A stretch of DNA of 64,000 nt from Thalassobaculum_A sp040219615 (lineage in GTDB: Bacteria; Pseudomonadota; Alphaproteobacteria; Thalassobaculales; Thalassobaculaceae). Positions 59,467 to 64,000 of this stretch are shown here, piece after piece. The DNA lies in contig NZ_JAVJSE010000038.1 in assembly GCF_040219615.1 (NCBI RefSeq), forward strand, positions 372,001 through 436,000, written 5' to 3'. Every line of letters starts with the position of its first letter. The stretch's first letter is position 1. Made by a program: the position numbers and the translations under genes. Under the pieces are notes generated by a model. That model saw nothing but the letters and a program-made list of their open reading frames with translations, searched no databases and had not been told where the DNA came from.

Positions 59467-61970
59467 GCGTCTGGCTCCCGGGGCGGCTGGGTGGCGGCGA
59501 CCGGCCGCGGCGGGAAGGCGAGGTCGTAGGCCTTGCCCTCCGGGTCGATCGACAGGTTCGGGTTGTACCACGGATCGCGGTCGAGCAGATCGCCCCAGCG
59601 CGCCCGCATGACCGCGGTCTCGGCCTCCCAGCGCGCCAGCTTCGCCGCCGTCATGTACGGCCCGCGGGTCGCCGATTCGTGGTGCAGCAGCCGGGCGAAC
59701 GGGGTCCACAGCGTCCGGTAGCCGGCGGCGCCGGCCCGCAGGCACAGGTCCATGTCGGAGTAGTCGACGGTGAGGCGTTCGGCGTCGAACCCGCCGACCG
59801 CCTCGAACACGTCCCGCCGGATCGCCAGGCAGGCGCCGGTCACCGCGCTCATGGTCTGGACGATGGCCGAGCGCCCGAGATAGCCGTCGTCGGCATCCGG
59901 CCGGCCGACGTCGACGTGCCGGGCGACGTAGTCGCCGGCCAGCACGACGCCGCCATGCTGGACGGTGCGGTCCGGGTACAGCAGCTTGGCGCCGACCGCG
60001 CCGACCTCCGGCCGGCAGGCCTGCCGCACCAGTTCGTCGAGCCAGCCGGGATCGCACGGCTCGACGTCGTTGTTCAGGAAAACCAGCACGTCGCCGCGGG
60101 CCGCCGCCGCCCCGTCGTTCATCAGGGCCGAGAAGTTGAACGGCCCGGGCCGCGACAGCACCCGCACCCGCGGGTCGCCGGCGATCTCGCGAAGCCAGGC
60201 CAGGGTCTCCGGCCGCTCGCTGCCGTTGTCCAGCAGGATCACCTCGCACACCGGGTAGTCGGTGGCATGCAGGACCCCGTCGACGCAGCGGCGCAGCAGC
60301 TCGAGGCGGTCGCGGGTGGCGACGATCATGCTGGCGAGCGGCGGCGGGTCCGGCAGCGGCCGGACGATCCGGTACCAGCGGTCGGTCTCGACCAGCCGGA
60401 CATCGGGGTGCCGGCGCGCCAGGTGCTCGGCTACCGCCCGCCGGGTGGCGGCCACGGCGTAGGGCTTGGCCTCCATGGTCAGGGCCGTCGACCCGGCGAT
60501 CGCCCGCCAGTGATAGAGCGCCCGCGGCAGGTGCCGGACCCGCTCGACGCTGCTGTTCTCCATGACCCGCAGCAGCAGGTCGTGGTCCTGGCTGCCCTCC
60601 AGGCCGACCCGCAGCCCGCCGACACGGTCGACCAGGGTCCGGCGGTAGACCGCGAGGTGGCAGACATAGTTCTGCGCCAGCACCCGGTCCTGGTCGTAGT
60701 CCGGCTTGAAATGCGGTCCGAAGCGCGAGCCGGTCTCGTCGATCTTGTCCTCGTCGCTGAACACCAGGTCGACCGCCGGATCCGCGACGATCGCCGCCGC
60801 GACATGGTGCAGCGCGTGGGGATGCAGCATGTCGTCGTGGTCGAGGAACGCCACCCATTCGCCCTCGGCCGTGGCCAGGGCGGAGTTGGTCGCTGCCGAG
60901 ATGTGACCGCGCGCCGGCCGCCAGGTCACCAGGGTCCGGGGGTCGCGTTCAGCAGCCGCCGCCAGAACCGCGCGCACCGCCGGGTCGTTGGAGGCATCGT
61001 CGGCGATCCGCAGCCGCCAGTGCGGATAGGACTGCCGCTCGACCGACGCGATCGCCGCCTCGAGGATTCCCGGCGGCGGATCGCAGACCGGAACGACCAC
61101 GGTGATGACCGGCGGCGCCGGCCACCCGGCACGGATCGCCGCAAGGGCCTCGGGATCGTCGACCTCGTAGGCGGCGAGCCATTGCTCGTAGCGGCTGCGC
61201 GCGGCTCGGGCCCAGGGAAGGCCGGCCCGTCGGCCGACCAGCAGCGCGCGTTCCGGCGGCTCGGCCCGGGACTCGAAGCCGGCCAGCGCGCGGGCCACGC
61301 CGGCGGCGTCGCCGACCGCGACCTGGGCCTCCGCGAGCGCCAGGGCCGCCTCGTCGTCGCCCGGGTCGATGCATTGCCAGCGCCGGCACTCGACCGGTGC
61401 CTTCGTCAGCCAGGCCAGATCGGCCGCGGCCTCGACCTGTGCCGGCGCCAGCATCAGGGCGCGCCGGACCAGGACGACCGCCCGCTCGGGGAATCCCAGG
61501 CGCACGCTCGCCCGGCACAGCCGGTCCCAGGTGCCGGGCCGCATCGGGTCGAGCACCGCCGCCCGGCGCAGCGAGCGCTCGCCATCCGCCCGGGTGCCGA
61601 CCAGCGGCAGCATCACGCCGAGATTGTAGGTCGCGTCCGGGTCGCCGGGGCGCAGCACGGCCTGGCGCCGCAGGGCGACCGCGGCCTCCTCCATGCGGCG
61701 GGCGCCGTGGCAGGCGTTGGCGAGCGCGGCGTGGCGCTCGGGATCGCCGGGGTCCAGCCTGGCCGCCGTCCGGAACGCCAGGACGGCATCGTCGATCCGT
61801 CCGGCGCGCCGCAGCAGGACCGCGAGATTGGCATGCGCGACCGCAACCGACGGCCAGCGGGCGACGACTCCCTCGAATGCGGCGATCGCCGCGTCCACGG
61901 GGGCCTTGGACGCCAGCTCGGCGGCGGCGGCGAAGGCCGCCGGCAGGGTGACGCTACTTTCGGATGCCAT
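59451..61970 (-). CDS. TPR-containing protein with two GT2 glycosyltransferase domains
   Basis: About 839 residues from MASESSVTLP (an in-frame start 33 bases upstream is possible). About 10-240 are TPR-like helices. GT2 domain 1 (about 280-500) begins PPVITVVVPVCDPP and has the acidic metal site FLDHDDMLHP. GT2 domain 2 (about 550-780) has MIVATRDRLELL and FLNNDVEPCDPGW, then a GACLAIRRDVFEAVGGFDAE acceptor-side motif. Such proteins extend polysaccharide or glycosylate surface proteins. Lying between the flagellin-like gene and the PilZ gene, flagellin-type glycosylation is one possibility only. Confidence 0.88.
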   Translation of the reverse strand: MASESSVTLPAAFAAAAELASKAPVDAAIAAFEGVVARWPSVAVAHANLAVLLRRAGRIDDAVLAFRTAARLDPGDPERHAALANACHGARRMEEAAVALRRQAVLRPGDPDATYNLGVMLPLVGTRADGERSLRRAAVLDPMRPGTWDRLCRASVRLGFPERAVVLVRRALMLAPAQVEAAADLAWLTKAPVECRRWQCIDPGDDEAALALAEAQVAVGDAAGVARALAGFESRAEPPERALLVGRRAGLPWARAARSRYEQWLAAYEVDDPEALAAIRAGWPAPPVITVVVPVCDPPPGILEAAIASVERQSYPHWRLRIADDASNDPAVRAVLAAAAERDPRTLVTWRPARGHISAATNSALATAEGEWVAFLDHDDMLHPHALHHVAAAIVADPAVDLVFSDEDKIDETGSRFGPHFKPDYDQDRVLAQNYVCHLAVYRRTLVDRVGGLRVGLEGSQDHDLLLRVMENSSVERVRHLPRALYHWRAIAGSTALTMEAKPYAVAATRRAVAEHLARRHPDVRLVETDRWYRIVRPLPDPPPLASMIVATRDRLELLRRCVDGVLHATDYPVCEVILLDNGSERPETLAWLREIAGDPRVRVLSRPGPFNFSALMNDGAAAARGDVLVFLNNDVEPCDPGWLDELVRQACRPEVGAVGAKLLYPDRTVQHGGVVLAGDYVARHVDVGRPDADDGYLGRSAIVQTMSAVTGACLAIRRDVFEAVGGFDAERLTVDYSDMDLCLRAGAAGYRTLWTPFARLLHHESATRGPYMTAAKLARWEAETAVMRARWGDLLDRDPWYNPNLSIDPEGKAYDLAFPPRPVAATQPPREPDACGKR

Positions 61971-62125
61971 GGTCGTTGTCGCGATACCCGGTTCGGCCGG
62001 CACCCCTCATACAGGTGCCGCCGGCGATGTTCACCTGGATTCCGGCCATTAACCGTTCCTTCACGCGCCCGCCCCTATGGTGCCACGTATTACGGCACGG
62101 ACTTTCTCGGCAAAGGTGAGTCGGC

Positions 62126-62470
62126 ATGTGGGCGGCGATCAAATCGGCATTGAGCGGCGGCGACGAGCGCCGGGTGGCGACGCGCGTCACCGCGCTCGGC
62201 ACGGTGCACATCGACAGCCGAACCTACCCGCTCGAGAACTGGAGCGCTTCCGGCGTGCTGTTCAGCGGACATGACGGCCGGCTGGCGAAGGGCCAGCGCT
62301 TCAAGCTGCGGGTCGAGGTCCAAGGCGATCGCGGGCCGATCGAGTTCTCGGCCGAGGCGGTGGTCATCCGTACCGCCGGCGACAAGCTGGCCGCCCAGTT
62401 CTTCATGATCGACAAGGTGAAGAAGCGCATGATCATGGAGTACTTCGCCAGGGTTAACGGCGGCCGTTGA
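62126..62470 (+). CDS. PilZ-domain c-di-GMP-binding protein
   Basis: 114 residues, a single PilZ domain. The c-di-GMP-binding motifs are ERRVATRV (the RxxxR box, about residues 14-19) and NWSASGV (the [DN]xSxxG box). The rest is a short beta barrel and a C-terminal helix. It likely senses c-di-GMP to alter motility or polysaccharide output, in line with the glycosyltransferase behind it (divergent, 155 bp). Confidence 0.88.
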   Translation: MWAAIKSALSGGDERRVATRVTALGTVHIDSRTYPLENWSASGVLFSGHDGRLAKGQRFKLRVEVQGDRGPIEFSAEAVVIRTAGDKLAAQFFMIDKVKKRMIMEYFARVNGGR

Positions 62471-62536
62471 CCCTCGCCGGCTCGGACGCCAGACTCCGCC
62501 CCCGACCAGGGGATTGCGGAACGGACCGGGTCAAGC

Positions 62537-63271
62537 GTGAGTATCTGGGGAAAGATCATCGGCGGCGCGGCGGGCTTCGCGCTCGGCGGCCCGATCGGGG
62601 CATTGCTCGGCGTGGTCGGCGGCCACGCCATCGACCGTTTTGCAGGACCGGACGAGCCCAAGGACGAGGACGCGGCCACCCGCAAGGTGGCGTTCACCAT
62701 CGGGGTGATCGCGCTCGGCGCCAAGATGGCCAAGGCCGACGGTGTGGTGACGCGCGACGAGATCGCGGCGTTCCGCGAGGTCTTCCAGATCCCGCCTGAG
62801 GAAACCCGCAACGTCGGCCGGATCTTCGACATGGCCCGGCGCACCAGCGACGGCTTCGAGGCCTATGCCACCCAGATCGCGCGGCTGTTCAACCCCGGAT
62901 CGCCGGTGCTGGAGCAGTTGCTCGGCTCGCTGTTCCACATCGCCCGCGCCGACGGCGTGGTGCATGAGAAGGAAATCGAGTATCTCCGCAACGTCGCCGC
63001 CATCTTCGGCTTCGACGATCTTGCGTTCGAACGCCTGCGCGCCATCTTCTCCGGCGACGCCGGCAACGACCCCTACTCGATTCTCGGCGTGGCAGCGGAC
63101 GCCGACGACAGGACCATCCGCGACGCCTACCGACGCCTGGTGCGCGAGCATCACCCCGACCGCCTGATCGCCCAGGGCCTCCCCGAGGAGGCCGTGGCGG
63201 CGGCGACCGACAAGCTGGCGCGGATCAACGGCGCCTGGGACCGTATCAAGCAGCACCGAAACCTGGTGTGA
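62537..63271 (+). CDS. djlA: DjlA-like TerB/DnaJ co-chaperone
   Basis: 244 residues from a GTG. Residues 1-30 are glycine-zipper-like and hydrophobic (GGAAGFALGGPIGALLGVVGG), a membrane anchor. About 50-165 is a TerB-like helical domain (KMAKADGVVTRDEIAAF, HIARADGVVHEKEIEYL, each with acidic residues that may bind metal). The last 65 are a J domain with the HPD motif in REHHPDRL, which stimulates DnaK. Start GTG follows 66 bp after the PilZ gene on the same strand. Confidence 0.93.
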   Translation: MSIWGKIIGGAAGFALGGPIGALLGVVGGHAIDRFAGPDEPKDEDAATRKVAFTIGVIALGAKMAKADGVVTRDEIAAFREVFQIPPEETRNVGRIFDMARRTSDGFEAYATQIARLFNPGSPVLEQLLGSLFHIARADGVVHEKEIEYLRNVAAIFGFDDLAFERLRAIFSGDAGNDPYSILGVAADADDRTIRDAYRRLVREHHPDRLIAQGLPEEAVAAATDKLARINGAWDRIKQHRNLV

Positions 63272-63289
63272 ACCAACTGGTCTGACGAA

Positions 63290-64000
63290 ATGGCTTCACT
63301 GAGCGACAGGGCGACCCCGCCGGCCGTCGCGCTGCGCGGCGCACAACTCGGCTTCGGCGGCCGGCCGCTGTTCACCGGCGTGGACCTTCCGGTCGCCAAG
63401 GGCGAGCGGTGGTGCCTGGTCGGGCGCAACGGCTCCGGCAAGTCGACGCTGCTGAAGGCGCTGTCCGGCGAGATCGAGATCGACGGCGGCGAGCGCTTCG
63501 TGCAGCCCGGCGCCCGCATCGCCTACCTGCCCCAGGACCCGCGGCCGCCGGCCGGCCAGCTGGTCTTCGACTATGTCGCCGGCGGCCTGCCGCCGGCCCC
63601 GGAAGGCGTGCCGCAGGACCATCTCGTGGAGGCCGCCCTGGCCGGGCTGGTACTCGACGGCGGACGGTCGATGGGCACGCTGTCGGGCGGCGAGGCGCGG
63701 CGGGCGGCACTGGCCCGCGCCCTGGTGTCGGCGCCCGACGTCCTGCTGCTGGACGAGCCGACCAACCATCTGGACCTGCCCACCATCGAGTGGCTGGAGC
63801 AGGAGCTGGCGCGCAGCGAGGCCGGCCTGCTGATCATCAGCCACGACCGCGCCTTCCTGCGCCGGCTGGTGAACCGCACCCTGTGGCTGGAGCGCGGCGA
63901 GCTGCGCCGGCTCAACGGCGGCATCGACGAGTTCCCCGACTGGGCCGACCGGGTGCTGGCCGACGAGGAGGCGCAGGCCCACAAGCTGAACCGCAAGATC
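63290..64000 (+). CDS. ABC-F ATPase, N-terminal part (runs off the window)
   Basis: 237 codons are visible from the ATG at 63290. The first nucleotide-binding domain is complete: GRNGSGKST (about residue 46), LSGGEARRAALARAL and LLLLDEPTNHLDLPTIEWLE, then an ISHDRAFL switch. Uup-type ABC-F ATPases have this order; EttA is already present at 4625, so this is a second member. It lies 18 bp after djlA and may be in its operon. The second domain is outside the window. Confidence 0.92.
   Translation, partial: MASLSDRATPPAVALRGAQLGFGGRPLFTGVDLPVAKGERWCLVGRNGSGKSTLLKALSGEIEIDGGERFVQPGARIAYLPQDPRPPAGQLVFDYVAGGLPPAPEGVPQDHLVEAALAGLVLDGGRSMGTLSGGEARRAALARALVSAPDVLLLDEPTNHLDLPTIEWLEQELARSEAGLLIISHDRAFLRRLVNRTLWLERGELRRLNGGIDEFPDWADRVLADEEAQAHKLNRKI

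Overview
The window looks like a chromosomal segment of a free-living, high-GC alphaproteobacterium. Pointers are hisZ directly upstream of purA, rluD followed by rpoH, a MlaA/MlaC pair, PAS_5-type and DUF6476-type small proteins, and ATGA start/stop overlaps throughout. A rhodospirillalean, possibly marine or halotolerant organism fits (Mrp Na+/H+ antiporter, sodium-solute symporter, four-subunit sarcosine oxidase), but that placement is inference. I see no rRNA, tRNA, CRISPR array, insertion sequence or phage gene.

Layout. 0-9.4 kb: BASS-type carrier, membrane TPR protein, mlaA-mlaC, the ABC-F factor EttA, a fused exonuclease-CBS-DUF294 protein and a small acidic RTX protein. 9.5-12.4 kb: OmpR-type two-component system divergent from a PepSY protein and cytochrome b561, with a strong palindrome between them. 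13-25 kb: DUF4212 plus sodium-solute symporter pair, a six-gene Mrp antiporter operon, a MASE1 histidine kinase with FixJ-type regulator, a possible frameshifted small gene and a PAS protein. 25-30 kb: operon of 2-hydroxyacid dehydrogenase, CoA transferase and CitE-like lyase with a nearby LysR regulator. 30-40 kb: permease, rluD, rpoH, a tail-anchored protein-kinase-like protein with degenerate catalytic motifs, and hisZ-purA. 41-46.4 kb: soxBDAG, with an inverted-repeat element between soxD and soxA. 46.5-53.6 kb: secreted hydrolase, OsmC-like protein and a complete peptide-type ABC transporter. 54-64 kb: second 2-hydroxyacid dehydrogenase, FAD-linked lactate/glycolate-type oxidase, a flagellin-like protein lacking normal termini, cysteine hydrolase, TPR/double-GT2 glycosyltransferase, PilZ protein, DjlA-like co-chaperone and the start of a second ABC-F gene.

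How the parts connect. The region is mostly housekeeping and transport. It imports small organic molecules (symporter, ABC importer, BASS carrier), oxidises them (sarcosine oxidase, hydroxyacid dehydrogenases, the CoA-transferase/lyase branch) and manages sodium and protons (Mrp). No obvious defence island or biosynthetic cluster is present. The least ordinary items are the exonuclease-CBS-DUF294 fusion, the EF-hand loop inside the symporter with two mutually exclusive leader hairpins upstream, the pseudokinase, the truncated flagellin-like protein beside a large glycosyltransferase, and the candidate frameshifted gene at 24.4 kb.
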